A DNA stretch of 5,689 nt, taken from contig JAHEIK010000284.1 of the NCBI GenBank assembly GCA_024639415.1, positions 1 to 5,689 on the forward strand, read 5' to 3'. The notes below the pieces were generated by a model. The model searched no databases and was not told the origin of the DNA. It was given only the letters and a program-made list of their open reading frames with translations. The translations under genes and the position numbers were made by a program. Shown here piece after piece: positions 1-5,689 of the stretch; position 1 is the first letter of the stretch; every line of letters starts with the position of its first letter. Source of the DNA: Planctomycetota bacterium. GTDB taxonomy: Bacteria > Planctomycetota > PLA2 > JAEUHO01.

Positions 1-677
1 CGTCGCAGCTCTACCAGGTCAACCCGACGCTGGCCAAGGCGCTGAACATGCTGCTCATCCTGCATGCGGATCACGAGCAGAACTGCAGCACGTCCACCGT
101 GCGCATGGTCGGCAGCAGCCAGGCGAACCTCTTCGCCTCGATTGCAGCCGGCATCACGGCGCTGTGGGGCCCGCTGCACGGTGGGGCCAACCAGAAGGTT
201 CTCGAGATGCTGCAGCGCATCCAGGACGACGGGGGTGACTACGAGAAGTACGTCGCCATGGCCAAGGACAAGTCGTCGGGCTTCCGCCTGATGGGCTTCG
301 GACACCGCGTCTACAAGAACTTCGACCCGCGCGCACGCCTGCTGAAGGGCGCCTGCGACGCGGTGCTCGGTGAGCTCGGGGTCTCGGACCCGCTGCTCGA
401 CATCGCGAAGAACCTCGAGAAGATCGCGCTGGAGGACGACTTCTTCGTGCAGCGCAAGCTGTACCCGAACGTCGACTTCTACAGCGGCATCATCTACCGG
501 GCGATGGGCTTCCCCACGGAGATGTTCACGGTCTTGTTCGCGCTGGGCCGCCTCCCGGGCTGGATCTCCCATTGGAAGGAGATGCGCGAGGACCCGAAGA
601 GCCGCATCAACCGCCCGCGCCAGGTCTACACGGGCCCCACCGAGCGCAAGTTCGTCGCGATCGACGACCGCAGCTAG
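1..677 (+). CDS. gltA: Citrate synthase, C-terminal half (5' end outside window)
   Basis: Citrate synthase condenses acetyl-CoA with oxaloacetate to form citrate, the entry step of the cytosolic TCA cycle. The frame is already open at the left edge (first whole codon at 3) and runs 224 codons to TAG at 675-677. The whole protein is usually about 430 residues, so roughly the first 200 are missing; the first internal ATG at 48 is not the start. Family motifs are intact in order: HADHEQN with the substrate-binding His (63-83), GPLHGGAN with the first catalytic His at 177-179, GFGHRVYK with the second at 303-305, and PNVDFYSGI with the catalytic Asp at 474-476. The tail RPRQVYTG is typical of the hexameric, Gram-negative (type II) enzyme; NADH inhibition would be expected from the family, but the N-terminal domain is not visible. 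No frameshift is seen. A strong palindrome 24 bases downstream probably ends the transcript. Confidence 0.97.
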   Translation, partial: SQLYQVNPTLAKALNMLLILHADHEQNCSTSTVRMVGSSQANLFASIAAGITALWGPLHGGANQKVLEMLQRIQDDGGDYEKYVAMAKDKSSGFRLMGFGHRVYKNFDPRARLLKGACDAVLGELGVSDPLLDIAKNLEKIALEDDFFVQRKLYPNVDFYSGIIYRAMGFPTEMFTVLFALGRLPGWISHWKEMREDPKSRINRPRQVYTGPTERKFVAIDDRS

Positions 678-701
678 GCCAAGAGCGGCAACCAGACCAG
701 G

Positions 702-739
702 GCGGCCGGAGCACGCGTGCTCCGGCCGCTCCTCGTTTT
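702..739 (+). terminator. Probable Rho-independent terminator after gltA (28-base perfect palindrome)
   Basis: Bases 702-729 form a perfect palindrome with half-site GCGGCCGGAGCACG, followed by CTCCTCG and a T run at 736-739. As RNA this gives a stem of about 12 pairs closed by a four-base loop. The position just after the citrate synthase stop supports termination. The T run is short (four) and lies six bases beyond the stem, so termination may be incomplete. The exact two-fold symmetry would also suit a DNA-binding protein, an alternative I rate lower. Confidence 0.65.
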
Positions 740-764
740 GGACCGGCCGATCCCAGGAGGCAGC

Positions 765-836
765 ATGGACCTCCAGCACGTGCACCTGGGACCGGCCGAC
801 GTTCCGGGCCGGGGGCCACGGCTGGCGCTGGCGTGA
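765..836 (+). CDS. Possible 23-residue small ORF with strong ribosome binding site
   Basis: An ATG at 765 sits four bases after a perfect AGGAGG (755-760), the strongest ribosome binding site on the plus strand of the window. The frame reads MDLQHVHLGPADVPGRGPRL plus ALA and stops at TGA 834-836, 28 bases before the GTG of the serine hydrolase. I recognise no family, and the peptide has no membrane segment or signal peptide. It could be a translated leader whose translation affects the downstream gene, the remnant of a longer gene, or chance. There is little room for a promoter between the upstream terminator and this ORF, so it may be reached only by read-through. It lacks the runs of one amino acid codon typical of attenuator leaders. 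Confidence 0.3.
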   Translation: MDLQHVHLGPADVPGRGPRLALA

Positions 837-864
837 GCCATCCCGCTGCCGTAGAAGGGCGAGC

Positions 865-2067
865 GTGAGCCCGCCCACCCCCACCATCCACGGCACGACC
901 GCGCCGGGATTCGAGCCGGTGCGCGCGGCGTTCGCGGCCAACTTCGAGCGGCGGCGTGAGCTGGGGGCGGCCTGCAGCCTCCTGCAGGACGGACGCCTGG
1001 TCGTGGACCTGTGGGGCGGCCACCACACGTCCGGCGGAAGCGCCTGGGAGCGGGACACGCTCGTCCTGATCTACAGCGTGACGAAGGGCGTGGCCGCGGC
1101 CGCGCTCGCCCACCTCCACGCGCGCGGACGGCTCGATTACGACGCGCCGGTCGCCGACTACTGGCCCGCCTTCGCCGCCGGCGGCAAGCAGGACGTGACC
1201 GTCCGCACGCTGCTCGCGCACCAGGCGGGACTCTCCGGTGTGGACGTCCGTCTCACGGCGCGCGACCTCGAAGACGCCGACGCACTCGCGACGATCCTCG
1301 CGCGTCAAGCACCCGCGTGGCCGCCCGGGACGCGCCACGCGTACCACGCGATCAGCTTGGGCTTCTACCAAGGGGAGTTGGTGCGCCGCCTCGACCCGGC
1401 CGGACGCAGTCTGGGCCGGTACGTACGAGACGAGGTGGCGCAGGTGCTCGGCGGCGACATGTACATCGGACTGCCTGCCGACGTGCCCGACGAGCGCATC
1501 GCCCCCATCGAGAAGCTGAACCCGTGGCGCCTCTTCCTGCACCCCCGTGCGCTCTCACCCCGCTTCGGCCTCGCGCTGGCGTACCCGCGCTCACTCGCCG
1601 CGCGCAGCATTCGCAACCCGAAGCTGAAGGGACCGGCCGATCTCGACGCTCCGCTATGGCGCGCGGTGGAGATGCCGGCCTCCAACGGCTATGCCACGGC
1701 ACGTGCGCTCGCGTCCCTGTACGGCTCGCTGGCGACGGACGGCGCGCTGCTCGGAATCGATGAAGCGACCCTCGCGCTGCTGCGGGAGCCGGCACGCCTG
1801 CCGCCGGCGGGCTCGTGGGACGGCGTGTTCAAGCGCCACACCGCGTACGGCCTGGGGTTCATGAAGCCCGGCGCCGGCTTCCCGTTCGGCGCATCCGACG
1901 CGGCCTTCGGCGCACCCGGCGTGGGCGGCTCGTTCGCCTACGCGGATCCCGACCGCGCCTCGGGCTATGCCTACGTGACGAACCGCCTGGGCTTCAACGT
2001 CTTCGACGACCCGCGCGAGCGTGCGCTGCGTCACGCGTGCGAGAGGTGCCTGGACGAAAGCGCCTGA
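865..2067 (+). CDS. Serine hydrolase, beta-lactamase / family VIII esterase fold
   Basis: This is a 400-residue protein of the beta-lactamase-related serine hydrolase family (class C / EstB / LACTB-like). Visible landmarks: the nucleophile motif S-V-T-K (Ser71, Lys74) after LVLIY; LLAHQAGLSG, the usual conserved segment downstream; Y160-H161-A162 at the place of the catalytic Tyr motif, inside the WPPGTRHAYHA stretch; and a C-terminal GVGGSFAYADP segment (Gly354-Ser356) at the position of the KTG-like motif. Length is normal for the family. No signal peptide or transmembrane helix is seen, so a cytosolic esterase or amidase is more likely than an exported antibiotic beta-lactamase; the substrate cannot be told. 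The frame is open far upstream, but GTG 865 is preferred: it follows AGAAGGG (853-859) by five bases and lies just before the conserved PGFEPVR block. A later in-frame GTG at 919 would cut that block. Its link to neighbouring genes is not evident. Confidence 0.88.
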   Translation: MSPPTPTIHGTTAPGFEPVRAAFAANFERRRELGAACSLLQDGRLVVDLWGGHHTSGGSAWERDTLVLIYSVTKGVAAAALAHLHARGRLDYDAPVADYWPAFAAGGKQDVTVRTLLAHQAGLSGVDVRLTARDLEDADALATILARQAPAWPPGTRHAYHAISLGFYQGELVRRLDPAGRSLGRYVRDEVAQVLGGDMYIGLPADVPDERIAPIEKLNPWRLFLHPRALSPRFGLALAYPRSLAARSIRNPKLKGPADLDAPLWRAVEMPASNGYATARALASLYGSLATDGALLGIDEATLALLREPARLPPAGSWDGVFKRHTAYGLGFMKPGAGFPFGASDAAFGAPGVGGSFAYADPDRASGYAYVTNRLGFNVFDDPRERALRHACERCLDESA

Positions 2068-2093
2068 CGAAACGGACGGCCTCAAGGCACAAT
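2064..2093 (+). promoter_or_regulatory. Possible sigma-70-type promoter for ppx
   Basis: CTGACG at 2064-2069 (four of six bases match TTGACA) and CACAAT at 2088-2093 (four of six match TATAAT) are 18 bases apart. They stand 38 bases before the ppx GTG. The -35 element overlaps the stop codon of the serine hydrolase. The local dip in GC around the -10 element is in keeping with a promoter. Both hexamers are imperfect, so this is a suggestion, and co-transcription with the hydrolase is equally possible across the 63-base gap. Confidence 0.3.
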
Positions 2094-2130
2094 CGCTGCG
2101 CCTTGTGACCGGGGCCCGAGGAACGACAGC

Positions 2131-3663
2131 GTGAACGACTCCGCCTCTCCCGCCCGCGGTGCCGCCCCCACGCCGGACGCACGACAACTCGCCGCCGTCG
2201 ACCTGGGCTCGAACAGTTTCCACCTCGCGATCGCACGGGTGCACGGTGACGAGATCGCCATGCTCGACCGCGTCCGCGACCAGGTACAACTCGCCAAGGG
2301 GCTGGGCAAGGGCAAGCGTCTCACCAAGAAGGCCGCCGATCGCGCCCTGCGCAGCCTCGCCAGGTTCAGCCAGCGCCTCCGGCACGTGCCGTCCGAGCGC
2401 GTGCGGGCTGTTGCGACGAGCACGCTGCGCCAGGCCAAGGACTCCGCCGCTTTCCTCGCCTCGGCGGAGGAGGCGCTGGGGCACCCCATCGAGATCATCG
2501 CCGGCCCCGAAGAGGCACGGCTGATCTACCTCGGCGTGGCACACAGCCTGGCCAACGAGCCCGGGCCGCGGCTGGTGGTCGACATCGGCGGGGGCAGCAC
2601 GGAGCTCATCCTCGGCGAGCGCTTCGAGCCGATCGAGGTGCATAGCCTGAAGATGGGCTGCGTCGCGATGACACGTCGCTTCTTCCGGGAGGGAGCGATC
2701 ACCAAGCGCGCCCTGGGCGAAGCCCAGCTGGCCGCCGCAGGCAAGCTGCAGCGGATCGAGCGTGCGTTCCGCGAGTCCGGCTGGAGTGAAGCGGTCGGCG
2801 CCTCGGGGACCCTGCGCGCCGCGGCGAGCATCCTCACGGCCAACGGCTGGAGCGAAGGCGGCATCACGGCGGCCGGCCTGCAGGAGCTGCGCGCTGTCGT
2901 GCTCTCGGCGAAGCACACGTCGCGCCTGGAACTGGAGGGGCTGAAGCCGACACGCGCGCCTGTCTTCCCGGGCGGCCTCGCCATCCTGCTGGCGCTCTTC
3001 GAGCGCCTCGACATCCGCGAGATGACGGTCTCCCCCGGGGCGCTGCGCGAGGGCGTGATGTACGACCTGCTCGGGCGCATCCGCCACGAGGACGTCCGTG
3101 AGCGCACGATCCGCAGCTTCCAGAGCCGTTACCGTGTCGACCTGGCCCAGGCTGCACGCGTCGAGCGCACAGCGCTCGCACTGCTGAGCCACATGCCGCC
3201 GTCGTGGGACCTGGACAGCACCGAGGACGGCCGCCTGCTGGCGTGGGCGGCTCGCCTGCACGAGATCGGTCTGGCCGTGTCGTGGAGCCGCTACCACGAG
3301 CATGGCGGCTACCTCATTGCTCACGCCGACATGGCCGGCTTCTCGAAGGACGACCAGGCGCTGCTCGCGGCCGTGGTCGCCTGCCACCGTCGCAAGCTGG
3401 ACGCGCAAGCGCTCGAGCACCTGTCCGACGCGCAGTTCGAGCAAGCGGCGCAACTCCTCGTGCTCCTGCGCCTCGCGGTCCTGCTGCACCGTGGCCGGAG
3501 CCCCGCGCCACTGCCGCCGTTCCGGCTGACGGGACAGGGGCGCGTCGTGCGCCTGCACGTGCCGGCACGCTGGCTCGAAGCTCATCCGCTGACCGTGCGG
3601 GATCTCACGACCGAGCGCTCCCACCTGAAGGGCCTCGGCATCGACTTCGCGCTCGCGGACTGA
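2131..3663 (+). CDS. ppx: Exopolyphosphatase / guanosine pentaphosphatase (Ppx/GppA family)
   Basis: Ppx releases orthophosphate from polyphosphate chain ends; the close relative GppA converts pppGpp to ppGpp. Both act in the cytosol. The 510-residue length matches the long two-part enzymes (E. coli Ppx about 513, GppA about 494). The N-terminal ASKHA ATPase-like domain shows the phosphate-1 motif AVDLGSNSFHLAIARV (from Ala22), RAVATSTLR (92-100), GPEEARLIYLG with Glu128 as the probable catalytic Glu, and the phosphate-2 motif DIGGGSTEL (Asp151 and Glu158 as probable metal ligands). MGCVAMTRRFF, GASGTLRAA and SPGALREGVMYDLL follow. The C-terminal HD-like domain carries LHEIGL (His377) and a later ACHRRK. 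The GTG start at 2131 follows GAGGA (2118-2122) by eight bases. Ppx and GppA are hard to tell apart from sequence; Ppx is favoured by the length and the C-terminal motifs. The gene converges on carbamate kinase. Confidence 0.93.
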   Translation: MNDSASPARGAAPTPDARQLAAVDLGSNSFHLAIARVHGDEIAMLDRVRDQVQLAKGLGKGKRLTKKAADRALRSLARFSQRLRHVPSERVRAVATSTLRQAKDSAAFLASAEEALGHPIEIIAGPEEARLIYLGVAHSLANEPGPRLVVDIGGGSTELILGERFEPIEVHSLKMGCVAMTRRFFREGAITKRALGEAQLAAAGKLQRIERAFRESGWSEAVGASGTLRAAASILTANGWSEGGITAAGLQELRAVVLSAKHTSRLELEGLKPTRAPVFPGGLAILLALFERLDIREMTVSPGALREGVMYDLLGRIRHEDVRERTIRSFQSRYRVDLAQAARVERTALALLSHMPPSWDLDSTEDGRLLAWAARLHEIGLAVSWSRYHEHGGYLIAHADMAGFSKDDQALLAAVVACHRRKLDAQALEHLSDAQFEQAAQLLVLLRLAVLLHRGRSPAPLPPFRLTGQGRVVRLHVPARWLEAHPLTVRDLTTERSHLKGLGIDFALAD

Positions 3664-3669
3664 GTCCGC
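3655..3669 (+). terminator. Small GC hairpin at the ppx stop codon, weak terminator candidate
   Basis: GCGGAC (3655-3660) and GTCCGC (3664-3669) pair perfectly around the ppx stop codon TGA as a three-base loop. The hairpin sits at the meeting point of the ppx transcript and the minus-strand carbamate kinase transcript. No T run follows on either strand, so it is not a standard intrinsic terminator. It could slow polymerase or protect RNA ends, or be chance in GC-rich DNA. Confidence 0.25.
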
Positions 3670-3683
3670 AGCGGGAGGCGTCC

Positions 3684-4592
3684 CTACACTGCTGCGCGAA
3701 TGCGCGTCCCCGCCTCGCCGCGGAGGATCTTCGCCGCGTCGGCGAGCGCGCCGATGCCGGCCAGCTTGCCCCCCGCACGCACGAAGCGGCAGCCCGCCTC
3801 GACCTTGGGCCCCATGCTGCCCTGCTCGAGCTTGAGGGCTTCGAGCTCCTCCGGGGTGCAGTCGGCGATCGGCTCACCGGTCTTCGAAGGCCACTCGCGG
3901 TAGACCCCGGGCACGTCCGTCAGCATCAGCAGGACGTGCGCATCGAGCTTCTCGGCCAGCAGGGCCGCGGAGCGGTCCTTGTCGATCACGGCTTCGATGC
4001 CGCGCCACGCACCCGCCGGCGTGACGACCACGGGAATGCCGCCGCCACCTGCGCACACGACGATCCGCTCGGCCTGCAGCAGCACCCGGATCGTGTCGAG
4101 CTCGAGGATGCGGCGCGGCTCAGGGGACGCGACGATGCGACGGTAGCCGCCGTCGTACTCCCCGAACGACCAGCCACGCTGGGCCTCCAGGGCGGCAGCG
4201 CGGTCCGCGTCGTAGAGGGGGCCGATCGGCTTGGTCGGTGCGTCGAAGGCGGGGTCGTGCTCGTCGACCTCGATCTGCGTGAGCAAGGTCGCAACCTGGC
4301 GATCCGGCAGCGCGTTGGAGAGTTCCTGGTCGATCATGTAGCCGACCATGCCCTCGCTCTCGGCGCCGAGGACGTCCAGCGGGGGCACCGGAGCGTCCTC
4401 GTAGGCCGCGGCCTGCAGCGCCAGCAACCCGACCTGCGGCCCGTTGCCGTGGGTCACGACGATCTGATGATCGTCCGCCACCTCGGCGATGGCATGCGCG
4501 GCCTCGCGCAAGTTGGAGCGCTGCAGTTCCGTGTCGAGCGGCTGCCCGCGGCGCAGGAGGGCGTTGCCGCCCAGGGCGATGACCACGCGCAT
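3684..4592 (-). CDS. arcC: Carbamate kinase
   Basis: Carbamate kinase reversibly transfers phosphate between carbamoyl phosphate and ADP, giving ATP plus carbamate, the last step of the arginine deiminase and related carbamoyl-phosphate-yielding routes. The 302 residues match the usual length of about 300-315. Amino-acid-kinase landmarks are clear: IALGGNALL (5-13), VVTHGNGPQVG (45-55), TKPIGP (120-125), RRIVASPEPRRI (151-162), AGGGGIPVV (181-189) and AVIDKD (201-206) with Lys205 in the active-site segment, then LTDVPGVY and QGSMGPKVEA. This is distinct from acetylglutamate kinase, which lacks the TKPIGP and GSMGPKVEA blocks. The ATG (4590-4592) overlaps the OTC stop in a TGATG junction, and GGAG (4598-4601) lies five bases upstream inside the OTC coding end, pointing to coupled translation. 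It is the last gene of the visible operon and ends 20 bases from the ppx stop. Confidence 0.96.
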   Translation of the reverse strand: MRVVIALGGNALLRRGQPLDTELQRSNLREAAHAIAEVADDHQIVVTHGNGPQVGLLALQAAAYEDAPVPPLDVLGAESEGMVGYMIDQELSNALPDRQVATLLTQIEVDEHDPAFDAPTKPIGPLYDADRAAALEAQRGWSFGEYDGGYRRIVASPEPRRILELDTIRVLLQAERIVVCAGGGGIPVVVTPAGAWRGIEAVIDKDRSAALLAEKLDAHVLLMLTDVPGVYREWPSKTGEPIADCTPEELEALKLEQGSMGPKVEAGCRFVRAGGKLAGIGALADAAKILRGEAGTRIRAAV

Positions 4593-5545
4593 CAGCGCTC
4601 CAGATCGGAGGCCGCACCTTCGAGGCGTCCACCCAGAAGGGCGTACAAGACACCCACGGCCGTGTGGAGACGGTTCTCGGCCTGGTCGAAGACGACAGAC
4701 TGCGGGCCGTCCACGACCTCGGCCGTGACCTCCTCCTCACGGTGCCCCGGCAGGCAGTGCATGAAGACCGCCTCGGGACGCGCGCACGCCATGAGTGCTG
4801 CATTCACCTGGTACGGGGCGAACACCGCGAGCCGGGCCGCGCGCTCCTCGTCGGGATCCCCCATCGACACCCACGTGTCGGTGTAGATCGCGTGGGCACC
4901 CTCGGCCGCAGCGCGTGCATCCGTGGTGATCTCGATCGTCGCGCCGGAGCGCACGGCACGTGCCTGGGCGGCCGCCACGATGTCGGCGTCCGGCCCATAG
5001 CCCTCGGGGGTCGCGACGCGCAGCGTCATCCCGACGATCGCCGCAGCCTCGATCAGGCTGTGCGCCACGTTGTTGCCGTCGCCGACGTAGGTCAGCACGA
5101 CGTCGCGCAGGGCGCCGAAGCGCTGGCTCAGCGTCTGCAGATCGGCCAGGCTCTGGCAGGGGTGGTGCTTGTCGGTCAGCGCGTTCACGACCGGGACGGT
5201 CGCCGTCTCGGCGAAGCGCCGGACGTCGTCGTCGGAGAACGTGCGGATGGTGATGGCGCGCGAGTAGCGGCTCATCACGGCAGCCGTGTCCTCGATCGTC
5301 TCGCCGCGCCCGAGCTGCAGGTCGTTCGGACCGACCATGATCGGCACGCCGCCCAGACGCGCGACGGCCGTCTCGAGGGACAGCCGCGTACGCGTCGACG
5401 GCTTGTTGAAGTAGAGGACGGCCGTGTCGCCGGCGAGCGCTTGGCGGAACCCGTGGGGGTCGTCCTTCGAGCGATCGGCGTAGCCGAGCACGCGCGCCAC
5501 GTCCATGACACTGAGATCCGCGGTGCGGAGCAGGTCCTTGAGCAC
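4592..5545 (-). CDS. argF: Ornithine carbamoyltransferase
   Basis: OTC interconverts carbamoyl phosphate + ornithine and citrulline + phosphate in the cytosol, either for arginine synthesis (ArgF) or arginine breakdown (ArcB). The 317 residues fit the family. The carbamoyl-phosphate loop is S50-T51-R52-T53-R54 after FNKP; H128-P129-C130-Q131 is intact; the second domain has YVGDGNNVAHSL (153-164); the ornithine side-chain loop is D223-T-W-V-S227-M228-G229; and FMHCLPGHREEEV (261-273) carries the active Cys264. The D-x-x-x-SMG loop supports ornithine as acceptor rather than acetylornithine, oxamate or aspartate. The GTG start at 5545 follows a perfect AGGAGG (5552-5557) by six bases. The gene lies 12 bases after the COG2403-family stop and overlaps carbamate kinase by one base. 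That pairing with arcC favours a catabolic or energy role (arcB), but ArgF and ArcB cannot be separated by the motifs seen here. Confidence 0.95.
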   Translation of the reverse strand: MLKDLLRTADLSVMDVARVLGYADRSKDDPHGFRQALAGDTAVLYFNKPSTRTRLSLETAVARLGGVPIMVGPNDLQLGRGETIEDTAAVMSRYSRAITIRTFSDDDVRRFAETATVPVVNALTDKHHPCQSLADLQTLSQRFGALRDVVLTYVGDGNNVAHSLIEAAAIVGMTLRVATPEGYGPDADIVAAAQARAVRSGATIEITTDARAAAEGAHAIYTDTWVSMGDPDEERAARLAVFAPYQVNAALMACARPEAVFMHCLPGHREEEVTAEVVDGPQSVVFDQAENRLHTAVGVLYALLGGRLEGAASDLER

Positions 5546-5560
5546 GACGAGCCTCCTCTA
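5546..5560 (-). promoter_or_regulatory. Strong Shine-Dalgarno for OTC overlapping the upstream stop codon
   Basis: Read on the minus strand, TAGAGGAGG runs straight from the stop codon of the upstream gene (5558-5560) into a perfect AGGAGG, six bases before the OTC GTG. This fixes the GTG start and means ribosomes finishing the upstream gene arrive on the OTC ribosome binding site, consistent with operon organisation and coupled translation. Confidence 0.8.
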
Positions 5561-5689
5561 GCCTTGGACCTTCGGAATGAAGCGTTCGGCCACGATGCCG
5601 GCGACGCCGGGCTCTTCCGTCTCGGCATAGCTGTACGTGACACGCACGGCCGGCTTGTCGATCTTGACGATGCGACCGAGGTCGATCGG
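5558..5689 (-). CDS. COG2403-family predicted GTPase / cyclic 2,3-diphosphoglycerate synthetase family, C-terminal end only
   Basis: The minus-strand frame is open at the right edge (first whole codon CCG at 5687-5689) and reads 43 residues to TAG at 5558-5560. It starts with PIDLGRIVKIDKPAVRVTYS and ends in a segment rich in acidic and hydrophobic residues, AERFIPKVQG. The PIDL-R-(V/I)-I/V-KI-(D/N)-KPAVRV-Y pattern is what I recall from the end of COG2403 proteins: about 450-residue P-loop proteins annotated as predicted GTPases or cyclic 2,3-diphosphoglycerate synthetase after the methanogen enzyme. The nucleotide-binding part lies outside the window, so activity cannot be judged. It is the upstream member of an operon with OTC and carbamate kinase, which suggests a role tied to carbamoyl phosphate or ATP/GTP-linked energy metabolism in bacteria; that is inference. 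The identification rests on memory of the motif over about 25 residues. Confidence 0.7.
   Translation of the reverse strand, partial: PIDLGRIVKIDKPAVRVTYSYAETEEPGVAGIVAERFIPKVQG

Noticed and set aside
48..677. ATG at 48 as the start of a short citrate-synthase-like protein
   Set aside because: The same frame is open and matches citrate synthase back to the left edge, so this ATG is an internal Met of a gene cut by the window.
370..864. N-terminal extension of the serine hydrolase to the far upstream ATG at 370
   Set aside because: It would overlap citrate synthase by about 300 bases and cross the terminator, and its residues are Ser/Arg-rich out-of-frame translation. The family's conserved region begins after GTG 865.
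607..1542. A 311-codon minus-strand open frame opposite the gltA end and the hydrolase
   Set aside because: No motif, and it runs antisense to conserved catalytic segments of the hydrolase; a GC shadow.
2084..2106. Imperfect inverted repeat CAAGGC / GCCTTG in the hydrolase-ppx gap as a terminator
   Set aside because: A six-base stem with a loop of about 11 bases and no T run; it overlaps the better-supported promoter-like -10 element.
1654..3624. A 656-codon open frame on the minus strand opposite the serine hydrolase end and ppx
   Set aside because: It overlaps two well-supported plus-strand genes, has no recognisable domain, and is explained by few stop codons in the antisense frame of GC-rich coding DNA.
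3204..4886. A 560-codon plus-strand open frame across ppx, arcC and OTC
   Set aside because: Low-complexity Arg/Ala/Pro/Gly-rich translation, spanning three recognised genes in the wrong frame; a composition shadow.
5275..5643. A 122-codon minus-strand open frame at the OTC start
   Set aside because: It overlaps OTC and the upstream gene's end in another frame and gives a Ser/Arg-rich translation without motifs.

Overview
The window comes from a GC-rich, gene-dense bacterial chromosome. Strong GC bias at third codon positions leaves long spurious antisense reading frames open. GTG starts are common: three of the four genes whose start is visible use GTG. The hexameric-type citrate synthase tail and the long Ppx/GppA protein with a C-terminal HD-like domain suggest a proteobacterium-like lineage. 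The sequence alone does not fix the taxon, and no mobile element, tRNA, rRNA or CRISPR array is seen.

Plus strand, left to right: (1) the C-terminal half of citrate synthase (gltA, cut by the left edge), ending at 677. (2) A 187-base gap holding a perfect 28-base palindrome followed by a short T run (probable terminator), then a 23-codon ORF with a textbook Shine-Dalgarno sequence. (3) A 400-residue serine hydrolase of the beta-lactamase/family VIII esterase fold (865-2067). (4) A 63-base gap with a possible sigma-70-type promoter, then a complete 510-residue Ppx/GppA phosphatase (2131-3663).

Minus strand, read from the right edge leftwards: (5) the last 43 residues of a protein I recognise as the COG2403 family (predicted GTPase / cyclic 2,3-diphosphoglycerate synthetase family), cut by the right edge. 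(6) Ornithine carbamoyltransferase starting 12 bases further on, behind a perfect Shine-Dalgarno. (7) Carbamate kinase, whose ATG overlaps the OTC stop codon (TGATG). These three form a tight operon. It converges on ppx with only 20 bases between the two stop codons.

Together, OTC and carbamate kinase can run citrulline + phosphate to ornithine + carbamoyl phosphate, then to ATP + CO2 + NH3, or the reverse. Arginine deiminase, the usual third enzyme of that pathway, is not in the window. In the visible part its place is taken by the COG2403-family gene, whose bacterial role I regard as unsettled. This COG2403-OTC-carbamate kinase operon is the most interesting item here; the rest looks like ordinary housekeeping.
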